Notes: generated by a model from the sequence alone, not told the origin. A stretch of DNA of 64,000 nucleotides from Ilyobacter_A sp963668015 (GCA_963668015.2 CAXXCR010000012.1:248001-312000); one strand, 5' to 3'. Positions 7,747 through 17,132 are shown, counted from the stretch's first letter. Made by a program: numbers and translations.

Positions 7747-8853
7747 GTGTTTAAAAAGATAAAAAATATATTTAAAAAAGAGGAAGCTATAACTGAGAAG
7801 GAGCTTATAGAAGACTTAAAAGAAGAGGTAGAGGAACTAAAGGATGAGATAATTGAACTGAAAGAGGAGATAGAGGAAAAACTAATAGAACCTGCTGAAG
7901 AAAAAACAGTTGAAGAGGCTCCTGTTGGCGAGAAAAAAAGCTTTTTTACGAGCTTAAAAGAAAAACTTGTAAAAAGCGTTTCAAAAGAGGGGCTTTTTGG
8001 AAAGATCAAGACATTTTTCAGCGGTAGAACGGTAATAGATGATGAAATGTATGAGGACTTGGAAGACCTGCTTATACAGTCGGACATAGGTATGGACATG
8101 ACGCTGAAAATAGTAGAAAACCTTGAAAAAGAGGTTAGAGCAAGAGGGGTAACTGATCCGCAGGAAGTGTACGATGTTTTAAAGGATGTTATGGAGGACT
8201 TTTTGATAAAAGAGAGCTCTGGATTGGATGTGGAAAAGCCAGGATTGAATGTGGTTCTTGTTGTCGGTGTAAACGGCGTAGGTAAGACGACGACCATAGG
8301 GAAGCTGTCTGCAAAGTTTATAGGAGAAGGAAAAAAAGTTGTTATAGGTGCTGCGGACACATTCAGAGCTGCTGCAATAGAGCAGTTGGAAGAATGGGCC
8401 AACAGAAGCGGGGCAGATATAATAAAACACAGCCAAGGAAGTGACCCTGGAGCAGTAGTTTTCGACACACTTAAGGCAGCTGAAAACAGAGGAGCGGATG
8501 TAGCTATAATAGATACAGCCGGTAGACTCCACAATAAGGGCAACCTTATGAAAGAACTGGAAAAAATAAACAAAATAATAAAATCCCATGTGGGCGACAC
8601 ACCATATGAAAGCCTTTTGGTTATAGACGGGACAACCGGTCAAAACGGTTTGACTCAGGCAAAGGTGTTTAACGAGGTTACGGATCTTACGGGATTTGTA
8701 GTTACCAAACTTGACGGAACTGCAAAAGGGGGAATAATATTTTCTATCTCTGAAGAACTGAAAAGACCCATTAAATTTATCGGTGTAGGAGAGGGAATAG
8801 AAGACCTGAGAGAGTTTAAAGCTAATGAATATATAAATGCAATTTTTGAATAG
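7747..8853 (+). CDS. ftsY: Signal recognition particle receptor FtsY
   Basis: FtsY is the SRP receptor GTPase, which docks ribosome-nascent-chain complexes at the membrane translocon. An acidic, coiled-coil A region at the N-terminus is followed by the NG domain. Visible motifs are the P-loop GVNGVGKTTT (about 172-181), DTFRAAA, DTAGR (about 256) and TKLDGTAKGG (about 320). I favour the GTG at 7747: GGAGGG ends at 7740, which gives it normal spacing. The in-frame ATG at 7741 abuts the site, and the TTG at 7687 has none. The product is then 368 aa, a standard length. Confidence 0.95.
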   Translation: MFKKIKNIFKKEEAITEKELIEDLKEEVEELKDEIIELKEEIEEKLIEPAEEKTVEEAPVGEKKSFFTSLKEKLVKSVSKEGLFGKIKTFFSGRTVIDDEMYEDLEDLLIQSDIGMDMTLKIVENLEKEVRARGVTDPQEVYDVLKDVMEDFLIKESSGLDVEKPGLNVVLVVGVNGVGKTTTIGKLSAKFIGEGKKVVIGAADTFRAAAIEQLEEWANRSGADIIKHSQGSDPGAVVFDTLKAAENRGADVAIIDTAGRLHNKGNLMKELEKINKIIKSHVGDTPYESLLVIDGTTGQNGLTQAKVFNEVTDLTGFVVTKLDGTAKGGIIFSISEELKRPIKFIGVGEGIEDLREFKANEYINAIFE

Positions 8854-8872
8854 AGGCAGATGCCTCTATTTC
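8851..8872 (+). terminator. Weak hairpin at the end of ftsY
   Basis: TAGAGGC/GCCTCTA palindrome at 8851-8868 overlapping the stop codon, followed only by ATTTC. A plausible but weak terminator. Confidence 0.5.
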
Positions 8873-9025
8873 ACTTTGGTTCTAAATTTCACATTGCTTA
8901 AAAAAGAAAACGTGAGCATGCCTGTATAAACTCGCTTAAGCTGGTGAAACCAGATTTGACACGGGGCTAAAATGAGAAAAAATTCACCTACACTGGATAA
9001 ACTTTCTTATTTTTGACGAAAATAC

Positions 9026-9055
9026 TTGTAATTTAAGAGTGCAATATGTTAAAAT
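9026..9055 (+). promoter_or_regulatory. Probable pta-ackA promoter
   Basis: TTGTAA (9026-9031), an 18-bp spacer and TAAAAT (9050-9055), about 150 bp upstream of pta. The bases from 8873 to 9025 hold no other feature I can support. Confidence 0.5.
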
Positions 9056-9086
9056 ATACTTAATAAATTAACTCAGGTGTAAACAG

Positions 9087-9130
9087 ATGTTCTTAAAAGA
9101 AACAAATGTTCTTAAAAAGGGATTTGTTTC
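9087..9130 (+). promoter_or_regulatory. pta leader: 19-bp direct repeat and hairpin
   Basis: In the transcribed leader ATGTTCTTAAAA occurs twice with a 19-base period (9087-9098, 9106-9117). GAAACAAAT (9099-9107) is the exact inverse of ATTTGTTTC (9122-9130). No T-run follows, so this is not an intrinsic terminator. It may be an operator or an mRNA-stabilising element. Confidence 0.4.
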
Positions 9131-9203
9131 GTGTAAGCAAGCTAAACCTTTAAAAGAAATTAAAAGACATTAGTTACACAAAAATGCAACCAGGAGGATA
9201 ATT

Positions 9204-10199
9204 ATGATTATTGAAAAAATCAAGGGAAAAGCTAAGGAACTTGGGAAAACAATAGTTTTACCGGAATCAGATGACGAAAGAGTGCTACTTGCTACAGAAG
9301 TTATTTTAAAAGAAAGCTTTGCTAAAGTAGTTCTTATCGGTGACGAAGAAAAAATCAAATATGACTCGAAAAGTGTAGGCGCTGATATAGAGGGTGCAAA
9401 AATAATCGACCCTAAAAAATTTGAAAAAATGGATGAATACGTAGAAGAATTAGTACAGCTAAGAAAGAAAAAAGGGATGACAGAGCAACTTGCAAGACAA
9501 ATTCTGAAAACAGAGCCAAGGTACTTCGGTTCTATGATGGTGAGACTTGGAGATGCTGACGGTATGGTAGCTGGTTCAGCTTCACCAACTGCGGATGTAT
9601 TGAGAGCAGCTATACAAGTAATAGGGACTAAACCAGGACTTAAAACAGTTTCATCATGCTTTATCATGGTGCTCGATGAGAAAGCAAAATCTTACGGGGA
9701 CGATGGGATATTAATCTTCTCTGATTGTGGAGTTGTACCTCATCCAAACGCTGAGCAAATGGCAGATATAGCTACATCTGCGGCACACTCTGCTAGACAG
9801 ATAGGTCTAGACCCTAGAGTAGCACTTCTTTCCTTCTCTACAATGGGAAGCGCGAAACATGAATGTGTTGATAAAGTACAAGAAGCGGCAAAAATATTGA
9901 AAAATAGATCAGTTGACTTTAAATTTGACGGAGAGCTTCAAGCTGACGCGGCACTTGTACCTGGTGTAGCTGAGAAAAAAGCACCTGGATCTGAAGTGGC
10001 TGGAAAAGCAAACGTACTTGTATTCCCTAACCTGTCAGCGGGTAATATCGGATATAAACTAGTACAAAGATTGGGTAACGCAGAGGCGTACGGACCAATA
10101 CTACAAGGATTATCAAAACCTGTTAACGACCTTTCAAGAGGATGCAGTGTAGAAGATGTAGTAAACGTTACGGCGATTACAGCAGTTTTGGGTAATTAA
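9204..10199 (+). CDS. pta: Phosphate acetyltransferase
   Basis: Pta converts acetyl-CoA and phosphate to acetyl phosphate and CoA, the first step of acetate formation coupled to ATP synthesis by acetate kinase. The 331-aa product is the short form without the N-terminal regulatory domains of E. coli Pta. Family motifs visible include KGMTEQLARQIL, MVAGSASPTADVLRAA, SDCGVVPHPNAEQMADIA and PNLSAGNIGYKLVQRL. The ATG at 9204 follows AGGAGG. ackA begins 33 bp downstream. The gene takes acetyl-CoA made by the pyruvate:ferredoxin oxidoreductase at 11.7 kb. Confidence 0.97.
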   Translation: MIIEKIKGKAKELGKTIVLPESDDERVLLATEVILKESFAKVVLIGDEEKIKYDSKSVGADIEGAKIIDPKKFEKMDEYVEELVQLRKKKGMTEQLARQILKTEPRYFGSMMVRLGDADGMVAGSASPTADVLRAAIQVIGTKPGLKTVSSCFIMVLDEKAKSYGDDGILIFSDCGVVPHPNAEQMADIATSAAHSARQIGLDPRVALLSFSTMGSAKHECVDKVQEAAKILKNRSVDFKFDGELQADAALVPGVAEKKAPGSEVAGKANVLVFPNLSAGNIGYKLVQRLGNAEAYGPILQGLSKPVNDLSRGCSVEDVVNVTAITAVLGN

Positions 10200-10232
10200 T
10201 TTTAACTAAATAAATCTGGGAGGAGATTACTA

Positions 10233-11423
10233 GTGAAAGTTTTAGTTTTAAATAGTGGAAGTTCATCATTAAAATATCAAGTTATAGATATGACAACAGA
10301 ACAAGCAGTTGCAGAAGGGGTTTGCGAAAGAATAGGTCTAGATTCTTCTGTAATGACTTATAAAGCAAACGGAACAAAAAAAGAGATACTTCACGATATG
10401 CCTAGCCATAAAGAGGCTATCGACCTTGTGTTAAATACACTACAGGACGAAGAAAGCGGTGTCATCAAATCTGTAGACGAAATTGACGCGATAGGTCACA
10501 GAGTGGTACATGGTGGAGAAAAATTCGATAAATCAGTTTTAATTACAAACGAACTTTTAGATACAGTGAGAGGACTGTCTAGTTTAGCACCACTTCACAA
10601 TCCTGCAAACATCATGGGGATAGAAGTATGCATGGAGCTTATGCCTGGAAAACCTAATGTGGCAGTTTTCGATACAGCATTCCATCAAACTATGCCGAGT
10701 GAAGCCTATATGTACGCACTTCCATATGCAGACTACGAAGAACTTCAAGTTAGAAAGTATGGATTCCACGGGACATCACATAAATTTGTTTCAATGGAAG
10801 CGGCTAAAATAATGGATAAAGAGGATGCTAAACTTATAATATGTCATATAGGTAACGGAGCATCAATTTCAGCTGTAGACGGAGGAAAATGTATAGACAC
10901 TTCTATGGGGCTAACTCCTCTACAAGGGCTTATGATGGGTACTAGATGTGGGGATATAGATCCTGCAGCAGTTCTTTACATAATGGAAAAAAGAGGGCTT
11001 ACAGCAAAAGAGATGGATACTAGAATGAACAAACAATCAGGTTTGTTAGGTATCTTCGGTGAAAGCTCAGATTTCAGAGACATCCTTGCAGGTGTAGAAG
11101 CAGGAAATGAAAAAGCAAAATTATCATTTGATATGTTCGTACATAAAATAAAACACTATATAGGTGCGTATGCAGCACAACTTGGGGGAGTGGACGCTAT
11201 CTGCTTCACTGCTGGTATAGGAGAAAATGCACTACCTTTAAGAGAAGCTATCTGTGAAGGTCTTGAGTTCTTAGGTGTAGACTTTGATAAAGAAGAAAAC
11301 TCTAAGAGAACTGGTGATGTACAAGAGTTGACTAAAGAGGGATCTAAAGTAAAAGTTTACAAGATACCTACAAATGAAGAGTACATGATAGCAAAAGATA
11401 CTTACAGTATAGTTAAAAAATAA
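10233..11423 (+). CDS. ackA: Acetate kinase
   Basis: Acetate kinase makes ATP and acetate from acetyl phosphate and ADP. Length is 396 aa. Family signatures present are NSGSSSLKYQV near the N-terminus, the active-site region GHRVVHGGEKF, FHGTSHKFVS, CHIGNGASISA and CFTAGIGENA near the C-terminus. It starts with GTG at 10233 after GGGAGGAG. It forms an operon with pta and closes with an intrinsic terminator. Together with pta and nifJ it gives the pyruvate-to-acetate branch typical of fusobacterial fermentation. Confidence 0.97.
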   Translation: MKVLVLNSGSSSLKYQVIDMTTEQAVAEGVCERIGLDSSVMTYKANGTKKEILHDMPSHKEAIDLVLNTLQDEESGVIKSVDEIDAIGHRVVHGGEKFDKSVLITNELLDTVRGLSSLAPLHNPANIMGIEVCMELMPGKPNVAVFDTAFHQTMPSEAYMYALPYADYEELQVRKYGFHGTSHKFVSMEAAKIMDKEDAKLIICHIGNGASISAVDGGKCIDTSMGLTPLQGLMMGTRCGDIDPAAVLYIMEKRGLTAKEMDTRMNKQSGLLGIFGESSDFRDILAGVEAGNEKAKLSFDMFVHKIKHYIGAYAAQLGGVDAICFTAGIGENALPLREAICEGLEFLGVDFDKEENSKRTGDVQELTKEGSKVKVYKIPTNEEYMIAKDTYSIVKK

Positions 11424-11430
11424 GATAAAT

Positions 11431-11460
11431 TAAAGAGAGGTTAAACCTCTCTTTAATTGC
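11431..11460 (+). terminator. Intrinsic terminator of pta-ackA
   Basis: TAAAGAGAGGT/ACCTCTCTTTA (11431-11441 with 11445-11455), eight bases after the ackA stop. Confidence 0.8.
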
Positions 11461-11529
11461 GATAAAAGCAGAAGAGAAATTTTCAGAAAAATATATACAA
11501 AAAATGTTAAGTATATATGTAAATAATGG

Positions 11530-11558
11530 TTGACAGAAGTTGACATAAATTGTAAAAT
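11530..11558 (+). promoter_or_regulatory. nifJ promoter
   Basis: A near-consensus sigma-70-type promoter: TTGACA (11530-11535), 17-bp spacer, TAAAAT (11553-11558). This fits a highly expressed central metabolic gene. It implies a leader of about 110 nt. Confidence 0.8.
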
Positions 11559-11580
11559 AGGAAAGTATTGTAGTGGTGCG

Positions 11581-11643
11581 ACGCGTTTAAAGTAAAGCGT
11601 TGTGAAAATATACACTTAGTAGTTTGCGTTGTTTTTCGCAAAC
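11581..11643 (+). promoter_or_regulatory. Two hairpins in the nifJ leader
   Basis: ACGC...GCGT (from 11581) and then GTTTGCG (11622-11628) with CGCAAAC (11637-11643), a perfect 7-bp stem. The second stem ends about 16 bases before the AGGAGGT ribosome binding site. Neither has a terminator T-run. A 5' stabilising structure is one possibility. Confidence 0.4.
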
Positions 11644-11674
11644 ACCGATATATAAATTTAGGAGGTAAGTCTCA

Positions 11675-14600
11675 ATGGCAAAAAAAATGCAAACTATGGA
11701 TGGTAACCAAGCAGCTGCATGGGCATCATACGCCTTTACAGAAGTAGCAGGAATCTATCCTATAACACCTTCATCGCCGATGGCGGAATACACTGATGCA
11801 TGGGCGGCTCAAGGTAAGAAAAACTTATTCGGAACTCCAGTAAAAGTAGTAGAAATGCAGTCAGAAGCAGGAGCGGCAGGAACAGTACACGGTTCATTAC
11901 AAGCAGGAGCTTTGACAACTACTTACACAGCATCACAAGGACTACTTTTAAAAATACCTAACATGTATAAAATAGCTGGGGAATTACTACCAAGCGTAAT
12001 TCACGTTTCAGCTAGATCATTATCAACTCAAGCACTATCTATTTTCGGAGATCACTCAGACGTTTACTCAGCAAGACAAACTGGTTATGCTATGCTTGCA
12101 ACAGGATCAGTTCAAGAAGTAATGGACTTAGCTGGGGTAGCTCACTTAGCTACACTTAAATCAAGAATACCTTTCATGCACTTCTTTGACGGATTCAGAA
12201 CTTCTCACGAGATTCAAAAAGTAGAAGTAATGGATTATGAAGTATTTGAAAATTTATTAGACAAAAAAGCAATCCAAGCATTCAGAGACAACGCTATCAA
12301 TCCTCACCACCCAGTAACTAGAGGAACAGCTCAAAATGACGATATCTACTTCCAAGCTAGGGAAGCTCAAAACAAATTCTACGATGCAGTGCCAGCAATC
12401 GTAGCAGAGTACATGGAAGAAATATCTAAAGTAACTGGAAGAGACTACAAACCATTCACATACTACGGAGCAGAAGATGCAACTAACATCATCGTAGCAA
12501 TGGGATCAGTTACTGAAACAATCAAAGAAACTATAGACCACTTAGTAGCTAATGGTGAAAAAGTTGGATTGTTAACAGTTCACCTATACAGACCATTCTC
12601 AGCAGAGTACTTCATGAATGTACTTCCTAAGACGGTTAAGAAAATAGCTGTACTAGACAGAACTAAAGAACCAGGAGCTATGGGAGAGCCTTTATACTTA
12701 GACGTAAGAAACTTATTTTACGGAAAAGAAGATGCTCCAGTAGTAATCGGAGGAAGATACGGATTATCTTCTAAAGACACAACTCCTGCTCAAATAGTAG
12801 CAGTATACGAAAACTTAAAAGCGGAAACTCCTAAAGTTGGATTTACAGTTGGTATCGAAGATGACGTTACTAACCTTTCATTAGAAGTAGGAGCACCAGT
12901 TTCTGTTATGCCTGAAGATGTAAAAGCTTGCCTATTCTACGGATTAGGATCTGACGGTACAGTAGGAGCAAACAAAAACTCAATCAAAATCATAGGGGAC
13001 AAAACAGACCTATATGCACAAGGTTACTTCGCATATGACTCTAAAAAATCAGGAGGGGTTACTAGATCTCACTTAAGATTCGGAAAAGACCCTGTAAGAT
13101 CTACTTACTTAATAAACACTCCAAGTTTCGTAGCATGTTCAGTACCTTCGTACCTTGGTCAATACGACATGATCGGTGGGCTTAAAAAAGGTGGAACATT
13201 CCTACTTAACTGTGTATGGGATAAAGACGAGGTAATAGCTAATCTACCTAACTCGGTTAAAAAAGAATTAGCTACAGCTGAAGCTAAATTCTATACAATA
13301 AACGCAACTAAACTAGCTGCGGAAATCGGGCTAGGAAACAGATCGAACACAATCATGCAATCGGCATTCTTCAAACTAGCGGATGTTATCCCGTTTGAGC
13401 AAGCTCAAGAGTTCATGAAAGAATACGCTAAAAAGTCATACGCTAAAAAAGGTGACGACATCGTAAAAATGAACTACGATGCAATCGACAGAGGAGCAGG
13501 AGAACTAGTTGAAATACCTGTAGATCCAGCTTGGGCAAACCTAGAAGTTGAAAACACTGCAGCTTGCTGCGGATCGAAAGACTGCGGATGCGGAGACAAA
13601 CCAGAATTTGTTAAAAACATCTGTGATCCTATAAACGCAATCAAAGGATACGACTTACCAGTATCAGCATTCGCCGGATACGAAGATGGTACATTTGAAA
13701 ACGGAACTACTGCATACGAAAAAAGAGGAATCGCAGTTAACGTACCTAAATGGGTTCCTGAAAACTGTATCCAATGTAACCAATGTTCATACGTGTGTCC
13801 TCACGCTGTAATCAGACCTTTCCTAATCAACGAGGAAGAGAAAGCAAATGCACCAGAAGATATGATCACTTTAAAAGTAATCGGAAAAGCTGACGGTGTA
13901 GAGTACAGACTTCAAGTATCTCCACTTGACTGTACAGGGTGTGGATCATGTGCAAATGTATGTCCTTCACCAAAAGGAAAAGCACTTGAAATGAAACCAA
14001 TCGCTGATGTTATGGAAGAGCAAAAATATGCAGACTACTTATTCAACAAAGTTGAATATAAAACTGACATATTACCAGCAAACAATGTAAAAGGAACTCA
14101 GTTTGCACAACCACTATTCGAATTCCACGGAGCTTGTGCTGGATGTGGGGAAACACCTTACATCAAGCTAATAACTCAATTATTCGGTGACAGAATGATG
14201 GTAGCAAACGCAACTGGATGTTCTTCAATCTACGGAGGATCAGCACCATCAACTCCATACTGTAAAAATGCAGAAGGAGAAGGACCAGCTTGGGCATCTT
14301 CACTATTCGAAGACAATGCTGAGTACGGATACGGAATGCACGTAGGTGTGGAAGCTCTTAGAGACAAAATCCAATCAATAATGGAAGAAACTATGAATGC
14401 AGTACCTGCAGAAGTAGCTGAATTATATAAAGAATGGATCTCAAACAGAAACAACGGTGAGAAAACTGCTGAAATCAGAACTAAATTATTACCGTTAATC
14501 GCTGGAAAAGACTTTGTAGGTGCTGAAGAAATCGAATCATTAAAAGACTACATCGTTAAAAAATCACAATGGATCTTCGGTGGAGACGGATGGGCAAACG

Positions 14601-15229
14601 ATATCGGATACGGAGGTATCGACCACGTACTTGCATCAGGAGACGACGTAAACATACTAGTAATGGATACTGAGGTATACTCAAACACTGGTGGACAAGC
14701 ATCTAAAGCATCTCCTACAGGAGCAGTTGCTAAATTTGCTGCAGCAGGAAAACCAGTTCAAAAGAAAGACATCGGAGGAATCTTCATGTCTTACGGATAC
14801 ATCTACGTAGCTCAAGTATCAATGGGTGCAAACCACGCTCAATACTTAAAAGCTATCAAAGAAGCGGAAGCTTTCGATGGTCCATCAATAGTAATTGCTT
14901 ACGCTCCGTGTGTTAACCACGGAATCAGAAAAGGTATGGGTCAATCTCAATTAGAGATGAAACTTGCTACTGAATGTGGATACTGGCCATTATTCAGATA
15001 CAACCCTACCCTAGAAAAAGAAGGTAAGAACCCACTTCAATTAGACTCTAAAGATCCTAAATGGGAAACTTACAATGACTTCTTAATGGGAGAAGTTAGA
15101 TACGCAACACTTGCTAAATCTAACCCTGCTAGAGCTGAAGAGTTATTCGCAAGAAACAAAGCTGAAGCTCAAAGAAAATGGAGACAATACAACAGACTTG
15201 CTTCATTAGACTTCTCAGAAGAAAAATAA
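11675..15229 (+). CDS. nifJ: Pyruvate:ferredoxin (flavodoxin) oxidoreductase
   Basis: A single-chain homodimeric PFOR (1184 aa) that oxidises pyruvate and CoA to acetyl-CoA and CO2 and reduces ferredoxin. The N-terminal pyruvate-binding domain has YPITPSSPMAEYTD. Two 4Fe-4S motifs follow at about 700 (CIQCNQCSYVCP) and 753 (CTGCGSCANVCP). The TPP domain has GACAGCGETPY and GGDGWANDIGYGGIDH. Codon use is strongly biased toward a small set of codons, a sign of high expression. One oddity is a short cysteine-rich insertion at about 629-642 (ACCGSKDCGCGDK) just before the ferredoxin-like domain. The gene is monocistronic, with its own promoter and terminator. Confidence 0.97.
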   Translation: MAKKMQTMDGNQAAAWASYAFTEVAGIYPITPSSPMAEYTDAWAAQGKKNLFGTPVKVVEMQSEAGAAGTVHGSLQAGALTTTYTASQGLLLKIPNMYKIAGELLPSVIHVSARSLSTQALSIFGDHSDVYSARQTGYAMLATGSVQEVMDLAGVAHLATLKSRIPFMHFFDGFRTSHEIQKVEVMDYEVFENLLDKKAIQAFRDNAINPHHPVTRGTAQNDDIYFQAREAQNKFYDAVPAIVAEYMEEISKVTGRDYKPFTYYGAEDATNIIVAMGSVTETIKETIDHLVANGEKVGLLTVHLYRPFSAEYFMNVLPKTVKKIAVLDRTKEPGAMGEPLYLDVRNLFYGKEDAPVVIGGRYGLSSKDTTPAQIVAVYENLKAETPKVGFTVGIEDDVTNLSLEVGAPVSVMPEDVKACLFYGLGSDGTVGANKNSIKIIGDKTDLYAQGYFAYDSKKSGGVTRSHLRFGKDPVRSTYLINTPSFVACSVPSYLGQYDMIGGLKKGGTFLLNCVWDKDEVIANLPNSVKKELATAEAKFYTINATKLAAEIGLGNRSNTIMQSAFFKLADVIPFEQAQEFMKEYAKKSYAKKGDDIVKMNYDAIDRGAGELVEIPVDPAWANLEVENTAACCGSKDCGCGDKPEFVKNICDPINAIKGYDLPVSAFAGYEDGTFENGTTAYEKRGIAVNVPKWVPENCIQCNQCSYVCPHAVIRPFLINEEEKANAPEDMITLKVIGKADGVEYRLQVSPLDCTGCGSCANVCPSPKGKALEMKPIADVMEEQKYADYLFNKVEYKTDILPANNVKGTQFAQPLFEFHGACAGCGETPYIKLITQLFGDRMMVANATGCSSIYGGSAPSTPYCKNAEGEGPAWASSLFEDNAEYGYGMHVGVEALRDKIQSIMEETMNAVPAEVAELYKEWISNRNNGEKTAEIRTKLLPLIAGKDFVGAEEIESLKDYIVKKSQWIFGGDGWANDIGYGGIDHVLASGDDVNILVMDTEVYSNTGGQASKASPTGAVAKFAAAGKPVQKKDIGGIFMSYGYIYVAQVSMGANHAQYLKAIKEAEAFDGPSIVIAYAPCVNHGIRKGMGQSQLEMKLATECGYWPLFRYNPTLEKEGKNPLQLDSKDPKWETYNDFLMGEVRYATLAKSNPARAEELFARNKAEAQRKWRQYNRLASLDFSEEK

Positions 15230-15242
15230 TCATAATTATTTA

Positions 15243-15270
15243 AAGGCGCGGTTTTTCCGCGCCTTTTTAT
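15243..15270 (+). terminator. Intrinsic terminator of nifJ
   Basis: AAGGCGCGG/CCGCGCCTT (15243-15251 with 15257-15265) with a T-run. Confidence 0.95.
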
Positions 15271-15350
15271 TTTTTATATAGTAAAATATAGTATGTGGAT
15301 GAAATTAGTGTTTTGATTATAAAATATTGAATTTCTGAGAATCTTTTTGC

Positions 15351-15631
15351 ACACAGAGTTTCACAGAGATTTAGAACATGAGCTTCACAGAGAAATCCTT
15401 AAGTCAAAAGATTTATTCTTTGTCACGAATTACACGAATCTCACGAATGATTCAAAACCTTGAAAATTAAAGATTTTTAGTAAGCCTCTGTGAAGCTCAC
15501 TCTTTTCCTCTGTGCAACTCTGTAACCAATTTTTTGACTTTCTGTTCGTGATAATTAGTGCGATTCGTGACCAAAAAAGTTTTTATATCCTTACAGGAAA
15601 TTCAGTAATTTATTGCATAATCTAAAGTTAA
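15351..15631. repeat. Interspersed palindromic repeat, copy C
   Basis: One of the best-preserved copies, with four modules. They are ACACAGAGTTTCACAGAG (15351), TTGTCACGAATTACACGAAT plus CTCACGAAT (about 15420-15449), the inverse CCTCTGTGAAGCTCAC and CCTCTGTGCAACTCTG (about 15484-15526), and the inverse TTCGTGATAATTAGTGCGAT leading to TCGTGACC (about 15544-15573). The tail TTCAGTAATTTATTGCATAA (from 15601) leads to AAAGTTAA. It lies between nifJ and rtcB. Confidence 0.75.
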
Positions 15632-15704
15632 TATTTCGGTTAACTTAATAGAAGACGAGGCCGAATCAGATCTAATAAAATTTTATTTTTTAAGGGGTGG
15701 GCGT

Positions 15705-16907
15705 ATGAAAATAAAAGGAGATTATGCCGAAGCGGTTATTTTTAGTGAAGATGTAGAAGATACCGCGCTTAGCCAGATAAAAAAACTGTGCAATCAAAGA
15801 GCTTTTAAAGATACGAAAATAAGGGTCATGCCGGATGTGCACGCAGGAGCAGGTTGCGTAATTGGCTTTACTGCAGAACTTAAAGAGAGGGTTGTTCCAA
15901 ACCTCATAGGTGTGGATATAGGGTGTGGGGTTATAAGTGTGCGAATCGGAAAGCTGGATATAAATTTTGATTCCTTGGATTATTTCATAAGGCATAATAT
16001 ACCTTCAGGTTTTAAAATCAACAAACACCCGCTCAACATACCGTCGGAGCTGAAAAATGAAATAAAAGAACTTTCTAAAAAGACCGGTACTAAATATGAG
16101 CGGAATATTCTGAGTGTGGGATCACTGGGCGGAGGAAATCATTTCATAGAAATAGGCGAGGATAGTCAAGGAGTGAAGTGGCTTATGATTCACTCAGGTA
16201 GCAGGAATTTCGGGCTGCAGATAGCTCAATATCACCAGAAGAAAGCTGTGAAGTACTGTGAAGGAAAGTTGAAGGAAATCCATCATAAGGTAAGCGAGTC
16301 CGTTCGCATCGCAAATAAACAGTCCAGGAAGAGTTTTATAGATGAGTGCAGACACGGTTTAGCCGAGTACGATGTTGAAAGAAGTCTGGCTTTTTTAGAG
16401 GGGGATGACCTGGAGGAGTATTTGCAAGACATGAAAATAGCCCAAAGGTATGCATCGCTTAACAGGAGGTTGATGGCGGAAAAAATATGCAGCTTTTTAA
16501 AAGTTAGAGTGGAAGACTCTTTTGAAACCGTCCATAATTATATAAACTTTCAAGATAAAATAATAAGGAAGGGGGCTGTTTCAGCCAAGGCTGGTGAAAG
16601 ACTTATTATACCATTTAATATGAGGGACGGCAGCATACTGGCAATAGGCAGGGGGAATATGGATTGGAATTTATCTGCTCCACACGGTGCAGGCAGGCTT
16701 ATGTCCAGAAAAAAAGCCAAGAGCAGCGTCAGCTTAGAAGAGTTTAAGCGGAGTATGGAGGGGATATACACAACTTGCGTGGGGATGAAAACCATAGATG
16801 AAAGCCCGTTTGTGTATAAGAGCATAGAAGAAATAGTGGATAAGGTGAAGGAAACCGTAGAAATAGTAGATATTATAAAACCGGTTTATAACTATAAAGC
16901 CGGATAA
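15705..16907 (+). CDS. rtcB: RNA-splicing ligase RtcB
   Basis: RtcB joins 2',3'-cyclic phosphate and 5'-OH RNA ends in a GTP- and Mn-dependent reaction used in RNA repair. The 400-aa product has the metal-site and guanylylation motifs of the family: PDVHAGAGCVIGFT, GVDIGCGV, GSLGGGNHFIE, HSGSRNFG and the histidine-containing SAPHGAGRLMSR. No archease, rtcA or rtcR is adjacent, so it stands alone. The start ATG at 15705 follows AAGGGGTGGG, a weak match to Shine-Dalgarno. It lies upstream of a tRNA gene, but that gene has its own promoter. Confidence 0.95.
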   Translation: MKIKGDYAEAVIFSEDVEDTALSQIKKLCNQRAFKDTKIRVMPDVHAGAGCVIGFTAELKERVVPNLIGVDIGCGVISVRIGKLDINFDSLDYFIRHNIPSGFKINKHPLNIPSELKNEIKELSKKTGTKYERNILSVGSLGGGNHFIEIGEDSQGVKWLMIHSGSRNFGLQIAQYHQKKAVKYCEGKLKEIHHKVSESVRIANKQSRKSFIDECRHGLAEYDVERSLAFLEGDDLEEYLQDMKIAQRYASLNRRLMAEKICSFLKVRVEDSFETVHNYINFQDKIIRKGAVSAKAGERLIIPFNMRDGSILAIGRGNMDWNLSAPHGAGRLMSRKKAKSSVSLEEFKRSMEGIYTTCVGMKTIDESPFVYKSIEEIVDKVKETVEIVDIIKPVYNYKAG

Positions 16908-16921
16908 AATTAAAAAAAATA

Positions 16922-16950
16922 TTGACTTTTTCCTGAAAATATTGTAAAAA
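16922..16950 (+). promoter_or_regulatory. tRNA-Arg promoter
   Basis: TTGACT (16922-16927), 17-bp spacer, TAAAAA (16945-16950), about 64 bp upstream of the tRNA. Confidence 0.6.
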
Positions 16951-17013
16951 TTATATTGTTGTTTTGTAGGGAGAGATTGCTTAGGAAAATCTCTGTAAAT
17001 ATTTCTGCAATAC

Positions 17014-17090
17014 GTGCCTGTAGCTCAGCTGGATAGAGCGGCGCCCTCCTAAGGCGTAGGTCATGAGTTCGAATCTCGTCAGGCACGCCA
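17014..17090 (+). tRNA. tRNA-Arg (anticodon CCU)
   Basis: A 77-nt cloverleaf. The acceptor stem is GTGCCTG/CAGGCAC and the D-arm GCTC...GAGC. The anticodon stem GCGCC/GGCGT encloses loop CTCCTAA, so the anticodon is CCT (decodes AGG). The T-arm is ATGAG-TTCGAAT-CTCGT, and the discriminator G is followed by an encoded CCA. Confidence 0.95.
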
Positions 17091-17104
17091 TTTTTAAATA
17101 AACC

Positions 17105-17132
17105 AAAGGCCTCGTTATGAGGCCTTTTTTTA
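17105..17132 (+). terminator. Intrinsic terminator of tRNA-Arg
   Basis: AAAGGCCTC/GAGGCCTTT (17105-17113 with 17119-17127), followed by TTTTT. It also lies just past the 3' end of the convergent gene at 17170. Confidence 0.9.

Noticed and set aside
7719..8600. Long minus-strand ORF opposite ftsY
   Set aside because: A Ser/Phe-rich shadow of ftsY with no start signal and no recognisable domain.
15351..15631. CRISPR array
   Set aside because: The repeats are short, unevenly spaced and partly inverted, with no unique spacers of constant length and no cas genes nearby.
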